Shown: piece by piece, positions 7,566 to 15,970 of the stretch
How the letters are laid out: each line of letters begins with the position of its first letter
Position numbering within the stretch: position 1 is the first letter of the stretch
DNA from: Comamonadaceae bacterium
GTDB lineage: Bacteria > Pseudomonadota > Gammaproteobacteria > Burkholderiales > Burkholderiaceae_C
Assembly (NCBI GenBank): GCA_027486495.1
Contig: JAIXOZ010000097.1
Location: forward strand, 1 to 39,124
Direction: 5' to 3'
Length of the DNA: 39,124 nucleotides
Notes under the pieces: model-generated
The model's input: only the letters and a program-made list of their open reading frames with translations
What the model was told of the DNA's origin: nothing
Database searches by the model: none
Position numbers and translations under genes: made by a program

Positions 7566-8735
7566 ATGAACGCCAGCAGCCCCGCCCTCCTCTCTAAGGC
7601 GCCCCACATGGGCACCACCATCTTCACCGTCATGTCGGCCCTGGCCGCTGAAAAAAAAGCCGTTAACCTCGGCCAGGGCTTTCCGGACTTTCCGTGCGAC
7701 CCACGGTTGACCGAGCTGGTGAACGACGCCATGGGCGAAGGCCTCAACCAATACCCGCCCATGCCCGGCGTGGCCCCGCTGCGCGAAGCCGTGGCTGCCA
7801 AAATCGAGGCGCTGTATGGCCGACGCTACAACGCCAACACTGAAATCACCGTCACCGCCGGGGCAACGCAGGCCATCCTGTCCATCATCCTGGCCATCGT
7901 GCACCCTGGCGATGAAGTCATCGTGCTCGAGCCCTGTTACGACAGCTACGTGCCCAATATCGAGCTGGCCGGTGGCCGCGTGGTACGGGTTGCGCTGACC
8001 CCGGGCAGCTTTAGGCCCGACTTTGACCGCATCCGCGCCGTCATCGGTCCACGCACCCGCGCCATTCTGATCAACACCCCGCACAACCCCAGTGGCATGG
8101 TCTGGAGCCGCGAGGAAATGCTCACCCTGCAAGAGATCCTGGCCCCGACCAACGTGGTGCTGATCAGCGATGAGGTCAATGAACACATGGTCTACGCGCC
8201 GCTGCAACACTGGAGCGCAGCACACTTCGAGGGCTTGGCTGCGCGCGCCTTCATCGTCTCCAGCTTTGGCAAAACCTACCATGTGACCGGTTGGAAAGTT
8301 GGCACCGTGGCAGCCCCCGCCGACTACACCGCCGAGCTGCGCAAAGTGCACCAGTTCATGGTGTTCACCGTGAACACCCCCATGCAACATGCCATGGCCC
8401 GCTACATGGCCAACCCCGCGCCCTATTTGGAACTGCCCGCCTTCTACCAGAGCAAACGTGACCTGTTTCGCCAAGGCCTCGCGCAAACCTCGTTCAAGCT
8501 GCTGCCCGGCGAAGGCACCTACTTTCAGTGCGCCGACATCTCATCGCTGAAGGTGCCCGAAAAACACTTGAGCGAAGCTGACTTTTGCCAATGGCTCACC
8601 TGCGAAATCGGTGTGGCCGCGATCCCCCTGTCGGCCTTTTACGGCAACGGCTTCGACCAAAAAGTCATCCGCTTTTGCTTTGCCAAAAAAGACCAGACGC
8701 TGTTGGCAGCGATCGATCGGCTCAAGGGGCTGTGA
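7566..8735 (+). CDS. PLP-dependent aminotransferase, methionine/kynurenine type (YbdL-like)
   Basis: This is a class I/II fold-type I aminotransferase of 389 residues. The PLP-binding lysine is in SSFGKTYHVTGWKVGT (about residue 234), the exact form seen in YbdL and kynurenine aminotransferases, and LNTPHNPSG-type sequence (INTPHNPSGMVW, about 160) and ISDEVNEHM precede it. YbdL prefers methionine, histidine and phenylalanine as donors. The gene starts 25 bases after cysB, consistent with a role in methionine or methylthio-2-oxobutyrate turnover. The exact substrate cannot be read from sequence. Confidence 0.88.
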   Translation: MNASSPALLSKAPHMGTTIFTVMSALAAEKKAVNLGQGFPDFPCDPRLTELVNDAMGEGLNQYPPMPGVAPLREAVAAKIEALYGRRYNANTEITVTAGATQAILSIILAIVHPGDEVIVLEPCYDSYVPNIELAGGRVVRVALTPGSFRPDFDRIRAVIGPRTRAILINTPHNPSGMVWSREEMLTLQEILAPTNVVLISDEVNEHMVYAPLQHWSAAHFEGLAARAFIVSSFGKTYHVTGWKVGTVAAPADYTAELRKVHQFMVFTVNTPMQHAMARYMANPAPYLELPAFYQSKRDLFRQGLAQTSFKLLPGEGTYFQCADISSLKVPEKHLSEADFCQWLTCEIGVAAIPLSAFYGNGFDQKVIRFCFAKKDQTLLAAIDRLKGL

Positions 8736-8752
8736 TCTTTCCCGGTCTTTTT

Positions 8753-9820
8753 ATGTCGCTTCGCCCCATGGCCCAAGGGTACACACCCGCCCGTTGGCTG
8801 GGCAGATGCCTGCCCATCGTGTGCTTCACGCTCTTGACTGCTTGCTCGGCACCCGCACCGCAAGCCACCATCCCGGTGGTGCCCGACAAAATCGTGCAGG
8901 CCTTCGCCCCACCAGCCACGCCCATCGTTTTCAAGCTGCCAAGCGGCCAGGCCCTGGCCGCGCGCGTCTGGGCGAACACGCAGCCCCGGCACATCGTGCT
9001 CGGCGTGCATGGCTTCAACGACTACAGTAAAGCCTTTGAGCCGCTCGCCCATCACCTGGTGACCGAGCTGCAAGCCACGGTCTATGCCTACGACCAACGC
9101 GGCTTTGGTGCCAACCCACAGCCTGGCATCTGGCCCGGCTCAAACGCGCTGCTGGCCGACCTGCGGGACATTGCCACCCAACTGCGCGCGCGCCACCCCG
9201 GCCTGCCGCTGACTGTGGTGGGCGAAAGCATGGGCGGTGCGGTGGTGCTGGTGGCCGCCAGCGAAGCGCCAGGTCTTGCCGCAGACCAACTCGTCCTCAA
9301 AGCCCCCGCCGTCTGGGGCGCGAACAGCATGCCCTGGTACCAACGCCTTAGCCTGTCCACCTTGAACCGGTTCGCGCCTGACATGAGCTTTACCGGCCGG
9401 GGCCTGCCCTCGCTGGGCATACGCCCCACTGACGACATCGATGTTTCACGCGACTTCAGCCGCGACCCCCTTTTCATCAAAACCACCCGAGTCAGCAGCC
9501 TGGCCGGGGTGACCGAACTCATGGGCCGTGCCCAAACCCAAACAGCCCTGCCACCCCAGCGCAGCCTGGTGCTGTATGGCCTGCGCGATCGCATCATCCC
9601 ACCGCAACCCGTGTGCGATTGGCTGACGCACCTCAACACTGCAGTGCCACAACCCGGCAACACCGATGTCGTTGTTTACCCTGAAGGCTGGCACCTGCTG
9701 ACACGCCAACTGCGCACGGGAGAGCCGCTGCAAGACATGGCCCACTGGTTGCAAAACATCCCCTTGCCCCAACGGCAAAGCACGGCCCAAGCTCAACAAG
9801 TGCTCTGCAAGGGACTCTGA
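8753..9820 (+). CDS. Lipoprotein alpha/beta hydrolase, monoacylglycerol lipase-like
   Basis: A 355-residue serine hydrolase anchored in the envelope. I start at ATG 8753 (an ATG at 8768 is the alternative); the first 31 residues form a lipoprotein signal with lipobox LTAC (Cys31). The fold begins at about residue 80 with IVLGVHGFNDYSKAFEPLA, as in monoacylglycerol lipases and lysophospholipases. The nucleophile elbow is GESMGG (Ser159), with acid in YGLRDRIIPP and histidine in PEGWHLLTR. It starts 17 bases after the aminotransferase stop and is probably co-transcribed, without evident functional link. Substrate is unknown; lipid ester is most likely. Confidence 0.8.
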   Translation: MSLRPMAQGYTPARWLGRCLPIVCFTLLTACSAPAPQATIPVVPDKIVQAFAPPATPIVFKLPSGQALAARVWANTQPRHIVLGVHGFNDYSKAFEPLAHHLVTELQATVYAYDQRGFGANPQPGIWPGSNALLADLRDIATQLRARHPGLPLTVVGESMGGAVVLVAASEAPGLAADQLVLKAPAVWGANSMPWYQRLSLSTLNRFAPDMSFTGRGLPSLGIRPTDDIDVSRDFSRDPLFIKTTRVSSLAGVTELMGRAQTQTALPPQRSLVLYGLRDRIIPPQPVCDWLTHLNTAVPQPGNTDVVVYPEGWHLLTRQLRTGEPLQDMAHWLQNIPLPQRQSTAQAQQVLCKGL

Positions 9821-9880
9821 ACACCCCAGCGCCGCGCAAAGCGCACCAAGCTCAAGGCTGCGGCATGCCTGCCCAGTCCT

Positions 9881-10771
9881 TCAGTTGGCCAAAAACCGGA
9901 TCAGTTCTTGGGCCACTTGAACAGGGTCTTCACGCTGAGGAAAATGCCCACACGCGGGCAGCACCTTGCGTTCATAACGGTTCAGAAAAAGCGGTGCTTG
10001 CCCCTCAGACGTTGCGGCGGGGTTCACGCCATCCACACCCCCGTGCAACATCAAAGTCGGCACATCCAGGGGCGTGACCCGGCTCAAGCTTTCTTCTTCA
10101 GCGGCGTAACGCGGGTCGCCCGGAGCATGTCCCCAGCGGAGCTGGTAAGAGTGAAGCGTCACCTCTGGCCAGTCGTCGTTGGCAAACGCCTCGGCCGTGG
10201 CCACGAATTCCCGATCGTCATACCAACCGGCAGGTGACCAAGTGTCCCACATGATTTTGGCAAAAGCAGGCCCCCTCTCACGCACCTCACTTTGGCCTCT
10301 GGGTGTGGCCATGAACCAGTGGTACCAATAGTTGCGCACCTGCGTCAGCGACAAATTCTGCGATGGCAAATTGGTCCCGTAGGCCACGGACATCATCACC
10401 AGGTGGCTGGCCACGCCCGGCTGCAAAGCACAAGCGCTGGCGGCCGCACGGGCACCCCAGTCATGGCCCACCAAAGCCGGTTGCTTCAAGTGCAGCCGCT
10501 CGATCAAATCCAGCACATCGCGACCCAAGGCAGAAATCTGCCCACTGCGCAGCGTGTCGGCGTGCAAAAACCGTGTGGGCGAAAACCCCCGCAAGGCTGG
10601 CACGACCACACGCCATCCCTGCGCTGCCAGCAAAGGTGCCACACCCGACCAAGTGCGCACACTGTCGGGCCAACCGTGCAACAAAACCACCGTGCGCTGC
10701 GCGCTCGGGTTCCACTCTTGGTAGCCGATGCGCAAAACCTCGGTCGCCACAAACTTCATATCAGACAGCAT
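9881..10771 (-). CDS. Alpha/beta hydrolase, epoxide hydrolase/haloalkane dehalogenase subfamily
   Basis: The 296-residue protein has the oxyanion motif HGWPDS (32-37) and an aspartate nucleophile in VGHDWGAR (Asp104), which is the epoxide hydrolase / dehalogenase pattern rather than a serine esterase. Catalytic histidine is in LPACGHFPQREDP near the C-terminus. The start at 10771 has AAGGAG at proper spacing. It is the last gene of the minus-strand set that includes the RuBisCO-like protein, 26 bases after the SDR. An epoxide or lactone-like intermediate in that pathway is a reasonable guess. It ends 60 bases from the convergent lipoprotein hydrolase. Confidence 0.85.
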   Translation of the reverse strand: MLSDMKFVATEVLRIGYQEWNPSAQRTVVLLHGWPDSVRTWSGVAPLLAAQGWRVVVPALRGFSPTRFLHADTLRSGQISALGRDVLDLIERLHLKQPALVGHDWGARAAASACALQPGVASHLVMMSVAYGTNLPSQNLSLTQVRNYWYHWFMATPRGQSEVRERGPAFAKIMWDTWSPAGWYDDREFVATAEAFANDDWPEVTLHSYQLRWGHAPGDPRYAAEEESLSRVTPLDVPTLMLHGGVDGVNPAATSEGQAPLFLNRYERKVLPACGHFPQREDPVQVAQELIRFLAN

Positions 10772-10797
10772 CTGTCACTCCTTGCATGAACACGCAC

Positions 10798-11571
10798 TCA
10801 CAAGCCTGGCGCACCGGCCGACATGAAGCCGCCATCGACTGGCAAAGCCACCCCCGTGGTGTAACTGGCCTCGTCAGACACCAAGTACATCACCGCCGCA
10901 GCAATCTCTGAGGTCAGGCCATACCGCGCCATGGGTATGGCCTTGGCGTATTCGACCCGAAACTGCTCGGAGTGCAACGCTCGCGTCATGGGCGTGTCCA
11001 CCGGTCCGGGGCACACCGCATTGGCCGTGATGCCATGTTCGGCCAACTCCACCGCCATTTGCCGGGTCAAAGCCACCACCGCACCCTTGGAAGTGCCATA
11101 GGCCGTGCGCCCCTTTCCCACAGCCCGCAAACCCGCCACCGACGCAATGTTCACAATGCGCCCCCAGCGCTGAGGCACCATCAGCCGGGCGGCGTATTGG
11201 GCGCACAACAAAGTCCCCGTCACATTGACCGCCATGGTGGCCACGAAGTTGTCCAGAGGGAAATCCAGGAAAGGGAAAACCTTGGCGATGCCGGCACTGT
11301 TGACCAGCACATCACACCGCCCGTCTTGCGCCTCCACCGCCGCAAATACCTGCGCCACCGAGGCCGGATCGGCCACATCCAGCCCAACGGCCCGTGCTTG
11401 CCCAACCTGCTTTTGCAGCTCTGCCGTCCATGCCTGTGCACTTTGCACATCTTTGTCGGCCACCCACACCTTGAAACCTTTGGCGGCCAAAGCCTGACAA
11501 ACCTGAGCGCCAATGCCTTTGGCCCCACCGGTCACCAGGGCCACGCGCCCATTTGAAACTGACAACGTCAT
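10798..11571 (-). CDS. Short-chain dehydrogenase/reductase (SDR 1 of the cluster)
   Basis: A classical SDR of 257 residues from ATG 11571, preceded by AGAGGG; a GTG at 11577 is the alternative. The cofactor motif TGGAKGIG is at 14-21, NSAG at 91-94, and the catalytic Ser144, Tyr158 and Lys162 (YGTSK) are all present, so it should be active. Asp40 at the end of strand 2 suggests NAD(H). Its closest visible relative is the SDR at 17896-18720 on the other flank of the cluster: both share CPGPV/APGPV-x-T-x-M, HS-x-x-x-x-x-x-Y, IPM-x-RYG and the same C-terminal VDGGF. It probably oxidises a hydroxy acid or polyol in the pathway of the adjacent kinase and RuBisCO-like protein. Confidence 0.88.
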   Translation of the reverse strand: MTLSVSNGRVALVTGGAKGIGAQVCQALAAKGFKVWVADKDVQSAQAWTAELQKQVGQARAVGLDVADPASVAQVFAAVEAQDGRCDVLVNSAGIAKVFPFLDFPLDNFVATMAVNVTGTLLCAQYAARLMVPQRWGRIVNIASVAGLRAVGKGRTAYGTSKGAVVALTRQMAVELAEHGITANAVCPGPVDTPMTRALHSEQFRVEYAKAIPMARYGLTSEIAAAVMYLVSDEASYTTGVALPVDGGFMSAGAPGL

Positions 11572-11626
11572 ACACACCCTCTATGGATAGGCCAACAAGA
11601 CACCCGCTCGAACGCTGCACCCCAGT

Positions 11627-13033
11627 TCAAGCCGCGCGCCCTCTTAAAGCCTGAACAAAAAAATCAACCGACCCCATTTGACCGCCTTTCAGGGCGACCT
11701 CGAGGTGGCGCAAATGGGGCTTGTCAGACAAGAGCTTGCACAAAGGTGCACCCGGCGCCAAGCGGGCCTGCACCTGAAAAGCTTGGGGCCCCAGCCGCTG
11801 CATGATGGCGCTCGATGTGTCACCGCCCGAGAGCAGCAAACGTGGTACCTCTACGGTTTGCAACACCCGCTCGGTCAACTCACCCAAGCACGCCCCTACC
11901 AAACGCCCGCCTTGCACCGCAGCTTGCGCCTGCGACAGCCCCGAGGCCATCAAACGCTCGCGCAATTGCCCAATGCGCGCATCCCCCGTGCCGCGTGCCG
12001 TGTGCACCACCACGCTGTGCCCGCTGCGCCAAGCCGAGACAATCGCCTGGGCCATGTCCGACAGGGCCTGTTGTCTCTGCGTGAGCCATGCACACACATC
12101 CAAAGCCACCTCTGCAAAACCCGCGTGCACGGCCACATCGACTTGCTGTGCGCTCAAGGCCGAAGCACTGGCAGAGACCACCAACACTTGGGCAACAGCC
12201 GCAAACCCTTCAAAAGACGCCGTCTGAGCGGGCCATGGCGTGGGCGAACCCTCACGCCACCATTGCGTCAGGGCGTACTCCAGCCCTGAAGAGCCCACCG
12301 CAAACATCGCTCCCGGGCTCAAATCCGACAAACGCGCCAAATGCCGACCGGTGGCCGTCAGGTGTTCAGCCCGGGTGCCATCAAACAGCAATGCCTCGCA
12401 AGACGACGCCAACAAAGCGTCCACCTCGGCATCTTGCTGCACCTCGGACTGCTCGAAAACGGGCAGCGTGAGACCCGCCACCGTTTGGCACGTCTGCATG
12501 GACAGATGCCTGGCCAAGTCAGACTCGGTCATGGGCGTCACAGGGTGCACACACATGATGGGGTGGCGGTCGATTCGATGCACCTGGCCATCCGTTGCCG
12601 AACGCGCAAACAGATGCCCAAAAACGCAATAACGGCCCAATGCCGGGTTGGCAGCCACCACCGGAATCACCCCGGGGCCAAAGGCCTGGCGTGCCAAATC
12701 CATCACATGCCCGATGCTGCCCACATCGGGATGGCTGTCAAAAGTCGAGCACACCTTGTAGTGCACCAAGGGCACTGGCAACTGGGCCAACGCGGCCAAA
12801 ACAGGCGGCAACTGCTCGTCCATTTCTTGCAGGCTCATGGCACGGCTGTGACCGGCAACGCCCACAGCGTCAAACGGCCCCAAGGCCTCGAGCAAGTCCG
12901 CACTGGGCACCTGCAAAAACAAATCGCAGCGAAGCCCTGCAAAGCTCAGCACCTCCAGCGCATCGGTCGAGCCTGTGAAATCATCGCCATAAAAAGCCAG
13001 CCGCATGGTGCTTGTGGGTGTGGGTTCTGTCAT
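11627..13033 (-). CDS. Four-carbon acid sugar kinase family (DUF1537), OiaK/OtnK-like
   Basis: Members of this family phosphorylate sugar acids with ATP, for example threonate, erythronate, or 3-oxo-isoapionate (OiaK). The substrate-binding signature FYGDDFTGSTD is at about 14-24, GHSRAMS lies near 60, and the C-terminal nucleotide-binding part has SGGDTSSA and LKGGQMG. The 468 residues fit the family's larger members. It sits 8 bases downstream of the RuBisCO-like gene, the genomic pairing that marks 3-oxo-isoapionate 4-phosphate metabolism. Start could be 13033 or the Met at residue 10. Specific substrate remains an inference from this pairing. Confidence 0.88.
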   Translation of the reverse strand: MTEPTPTSTMRLAFYGDDFTGSTDALEVLSFAGLRCDLFLQVPSADLLEALGPFDAVGVAGHSRAMSLQEMDEQLPPVLAALAQLPVPLVHYKVCSTFDSHPDVGSIGHVMDLARQAFGPGVIPVVAANPALGRYCVFGHLFARSATDGQVHRIDRHPIMCVHPVTPMTESDLARHLSMQTCQTVAGLTLPVFEQSEVQQDAEVDALLASSCEALLFDGTRAEHLTATGRHLARLSDLSPGAMFAVGSSGLEYALTQWWREGSPTPWPAQTASFEGFAAVAQVLVVSASASALSAQQVDVAVHAGFAEVALDVCAWLTQRQQALSDMAQAIVSAWRSGHSVVVHTARGTGDARIGQLRERLMASGLSQAQAAVQGGRLVGACLGELTERVLQTVEVPRLLLSGGDTSSAIMQRLGPQAFQVQARLAPGAPLCKLLSDKPHLRHLEVALKGGQMGSVDFFVQALRGRAA

Positions 13034-13041
13034 GGGTCAGT

Positions 13042-14310
13042 TCACCCAAAATGTGACAAGGCCCGGGCCAAAGCGCTTTGATGGGTGGCGGCCTGCTTCA
13101 GATCCACGCCCGCAACGGCCGCTTCCCAGGCCTGGCGCATGCTTTGCACCCCGGCAGCCGTGCCGTCCGGATGACCAATGATCCCACCCCCAGCCAAATG
13201 CATCAGATCGCAGGAAGCCAGTTGTTGGTAAATCTCTGGTGCCAAACCGGCCCATTGGCCCGAAGAAAAAACAGGCATCAAAGGGTTCAAGCCTGCGAAT
13301 GGACGCAAGCAGTCCTGCGCATTGGCGAACACCGACGCATCGGGCTCCCAAAATTTGCTGCTGGGACCATTCACATGCAAATGGTCCACCCCCGCCAGTC
13401 GCCACAACTTTTGGTAGGCCGCAAAAGAAAACCCCAAGCCGGGGTGACGTGTCAAGGCGCCCCAACCATTGCGGTGCCCATGAATGGGCAAAGCGGTGTT
13501 CTTGCGCAAATGCTCGACCCCGGCAAAGCCCACCCCATTGACACTGACCATGACGCAAGTGCCACCGGCAGCCGCCACCGCGTCGCTTTGTCGCAGCATG
13601 TCATCGATCGAACCCGACACATTGAAGGCATACATTGGCATGCGCCCCAAGCGATCGGCATGGCGATGCAGCACCGGCATCACCGCCGCCAGGCGTGCGG
13701 CAAAAGGCTCGTAAGGCGCATTCGCCATCAATTCATCGTCTTTGATGAAATCAATCCCCGCAGCGCACAGCGAATCCACCAGCTGCGCCGTTTGCTCGGC
13801 ACTCAAACCGATGCTGGGTTTGACGATCGTGCCCACCAAGGGACGCCCATGAACACCCGCCAACTGGCGCGTGCCCTCAATGCCAAAGGCCGGTCCCTGA
13901 AACTCGGCAGCATAGGCGGGTGACAAATCCAGATCGAGCAAGCGCAAAGCCGTGACCTCACCGAGCTCAAACAAATTGCCCGCCACTGTGGCCAAGAGCG
14001 AAGGCAAATTGGCCCCCACGTTGTCCACCGGAAACGCGATCTCGATTTCGGCCTGCTCAAAAGGGCCCTCCAGACCTTGGCGTTGAACCAAAGCACTGTG
14101 CAGCGTGGGCTGGGCGCTGGCAGGACTTGGCAACACCCGTGTGACCCGGGCACGAGAGCGCTCCTTCAATTGCGCAGTTTCGCCCGGCAAGGTGACAAAG
14201 GTGCCACTCGACTGCTCCCCGGCAATGATTTCAGCCACTTGGTCGGAAGGCACCGTGCTTTCAACGAAATACCGGGCTGTGAATTCGGAACGCGCACCAG
14301 GCTGGCTCAT
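13042..14310 (-). CDS. RuBisCO-like protein (form IV), OiaX/OiaT-type candidate
   Basis: A 422-residue RuBisCO large-subunit homologue. By hand alignment to spinach numbering it keeps Glu60 (E32), Thr65 (T37), Asn123 (N112), Lys175 (K164), the carbamylated Lys201 with Asp203 and Glu204 (IDFIKDDE, K190-D192-E193), His294/Arg295 (HR, 279-280), His327 (H312) and loop-6 Lys334 (K319). Lys177 is replaced by Ser166 and Trp66 by Phe. Metal-dependent enolisation should therefore work, but carboxylation is unlikely. Together with the DUF1537 kinase directly downstream it resembles OiaX (decarboxylase) or OiaT (transcarboxylase/hydrolase) of apiose-derived sugar acid catabolism. Whether it acts on that substrate here is open. 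Confidence 0.9.
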   Translation of the reverse strand: MSQPGARSEFTARYFVESTVPSDQVAEIIAGEQSSGTFVTLPGETAQLKERSRARVTRVLPSPASAQPTLHSALVQRQGLEGPFEQAEIEIAFPVDNVGANLPSLLATVAGNLFELGEVTALRLLDLDLSPAYAAEFQGPAFGIEGTRQLAGVHGRPLVGTIVKPSIGLSAEQTAQLVDSLCAAGIDFIKDDELMANAPYEPFAARLAAVMPVLHRHADRLGRMPMYAFNVSGSIDDMLRQSDAVAAAGGTCVMVSVNGVGFAGVEHLRKNTALPIHGHRNGWGALTRHPGLGFSFAAYQKLWRLAGVDHLHVNGPSSKFWEPDASVFANAQDCLRPFAGLNPLMPVFSSGQWAGLAPEIYQQLASCDLMHLAGGGIIGHPDGTAAGVQSMRQAWEAAVAGVDLKQAATHQSALARALSHFG

Positions 14311-14383
14311 GGGTCAAGTCTGCTAAAAGTGGATGAAGCCAGCATCGTATGGCGCTTGACGGGCCACCACAAGGCAGAACCGT

Positions 14384-15202
14384 TCAGAAAAACGCCATTG
14401 TGCGCACCTCAATGCTTTCACGTTTCAAGGCATCGGGCGCAGTATCCGGGTGCTCGAAAGCCGAATGCCCCATGAACCGACAGCGTCCGTCGGTGGCCGA
14501 GTCATAGGTTTTGAGCAACAAGGCGTGGTGGGCCTCCATGAATGGAAAGAACATCCAGCGGTGTTTGGGTGAATGCCGCATCACGTAAATTTCACCCGTT
14601 CTGTCCAGGTATTTGAGCTCCATGCGCAGCATATCGCCTTCGTCGTGCGTCGAGGCATCGCACATGGCCAAGGGTAACTCTTCAACCCGTTGGTACAGCG
14701 GCTTCCACACGTTGTAAAAAGCAACCCGGCCTTGCAACAGCTCCGGAGCTTCATCGGGCAAGATATCGTGCACCCTTTGCGGTCCACTCTTGACCGTGTA
14801 ATCGCTGTGAACCAACAAGACCGCAGGCCTTTGGACCTCTGTTTGCTGCTTCAAATCGGCGGGCAAGCGCTGCCGGATGGTGTGGTCAAAAACTTCCACC
14901 CGTTTGGCCCCCGTGTGGGCCTTCACAAAATCCACCACCTGCTGATAAAACACCTGTTTGACCTTGGCTTCATCGTCAAAGTCCTTGAAGGAAGGATCAA
15001 AGTCATGCAACTCAAATCCCTCCTTGTCCAGACGAATGTCGTGTCGCACAGGCCAAGCATCGTGAATGGCCACTTCGTGCACGTCCGTCCCCGGCGGATT
15101 GAGCTTCACGCTCGGGTCGGGCTCGTAAAAGTAATAATCCGGCGGTTGGCCGTTGTCCTCGGAGTAATTCAGAGTCGCGCGGACGGCGTGCAAATCGTTC
15201 AT
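14384..15202 (-). CDS. CmcJ/NvfI-family oxidoreductase (AsaB-like)
   Basis: This 272-residue protein looks like the CmcJ/NvfI (AsaB, gibberellin desaturase-like) family: an N-terminal ATLNY segment, YYFYEPD near 23-29, then a conserved block with VFDHTIR (104-110), VHSDYT (131-136), YNVWKP (163-168) and a late CRFMGHSAFEHPDT. His132-x-Asp134 followed by a later histidine could be an iron-binding facial triad, as expected for a 2-oxoglutarate-type oxygenase, but I cannot prove metal use. I start at ATG 15202; the longer frame overlaps the GST gene. It lies 8 bases after the GST gene and 73 bases before the RuBisCO-like gene. Confidence 0.75.
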   Translation of the reverse strand: MNDLHAVRATLNYSEDNGQPPDYYFYEPDPSVKLNPPGTDVHEVAIHDAWPVRHDIRLDKEGFELHDFDPSFKDFDDEAKVKQVFYQQVVDFVKAHTGAKRVEVFDHTIRQRLPADLKQQTEVQRPAVLLVHSDYTVKSGPQRVHDILPDEAPELLQGRVAFYNVWKPLYQRVEELPLAMCDASTHDEGDMLRMELKYLDRTGEIYVMRHSPKHRWMFFPFMEAHHALLLKTYDSATDGRCRFMGHSAFEHPDTAPDALKRESIEVRTMAFF

Positions 15203-15210
15203 GGTTGATG

Positions 15211-15855
15211 TCAATTCGTTTTTTGGGTGGTGAAGCCTTCGTACACCATGGTGTTTTGCCAGCAAGGCAGTGACTCGATGTCCTGTTGCATCCAGCGGGT
15301 CAGGTTTTTGTGGGGTTCCAAGGGCAGCTTTTGCCAACCGTGCAAATGCATGGGTGAGGCCAAGGCAATGTCTGCAATGGTGACTTGGTCACCACACACC
15401 CAGCGGCTGGATGCCAGGCGTTTGTCCAAAATGCCCGCCAACTTGTGGAACTGGGCTTCCTGCGCGGCCAGGACTGCCGGGTCAGGCGCGCCGCCCAGCA
15501 AGGGCTTGACGCAGTTTTCCACCAGGAATACGTAGCAGCTTGGAAACCAGCTTGAAGACTCCCACAGCAACCAGCGGTTGATGTCGGCACGGGTTTTCAA
15601 ATCCTGAGGGTACGACGATGCATGTCCAATTTTGTCTGCCGCGTACTGCAAGATGGCATTGGACTCCCAGAGCTCCAAATCGCCATCCACCATGGCTGGC
15701 AAAGACGCGTTGGGGTTCAGACTGACAAAGGGTTCCAGTTTTTGTTCCCCCTTGAAGTAGTCAACGTGCACCAACTCGTAGGGGGCACCCATCAGCTGCA
15801 ATCCAGCCAAGACTTTTTTGCAATTGACGGTGATCGGGTCTGCGTGAATTTTCAT
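15211..15855 (-). CDS. Glutathione S-transferase family protein
   Basis: A 214-residue GST with the thioredoxin-like N-terminal domain (about 1-80; NPNASLPAMVDGDLELWESN contains the cis-proline and the ES-N glutathione-binding motif) and an all-helical C-terminal domain. The usual N-terminal catalytic Ser/Tyr/Cys region reads DPITVNCKK, leaving the activating residue uncertain. The start at 15855 has GGAGAC in front. It is the first gene of the minus-strand set and diverges from the LysR gene across 112 bases. Its place suggests glutathione conjugation or isomerisation of an electrophilic intermediate in the pathway; detoxification is the alternative. Confidence 0.85.
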   Translation of the reverse strand: MKIHADPITVNCKKVLAGLQLMGAPYELVHVDYFKGEQKLEPFVSLNPNASLPAMVDGDLELWESNAILQYAADKIGHASSYPQDLKTRADINRWLLWESSSWFPSCYVFLVENCVKPLLGGAPDPAVLAAQEAQFHKLAGILDKRLASSRWVCGDQVTIADIALASPMHLHGWQKLPLEPHKNLTRWMQQDIESLPCWQNTMVYEGFTTQKTN

Positions 15856-15880
15856 GTTGTCTCCGTGGTTAGTATGGTTT

Positions 15881-15970
15881 CATGAACAATCGCCAGTCCA
15901 GTTTAAAAATTGACCCGAGTCAAAACAACTGCTGTAATGCAAATCGATTGTTTATGAATCACGAACAATG
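15881..15970. promoter_or_regulatory. Candidate LysR operator: 12-bp inverted repeat plus a third half-site
   Basis: CATGAACAATCG (15881-15892) and CGATTGTTTATG (15945-15956) match as inverted repeats at 11 of 12 positions with 52 bases between them. A third CGAACAATG copy (15962-15970) overlaps the LysR start codon. The repeats lie in the gap between the divergent GST and LysR genes, where LysR proteins bind activation and recognition sites to control both sides. The third site over the start codon would suit autorepression. Promoter boxes were not assigned with confidence. Confidence 0.6.
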
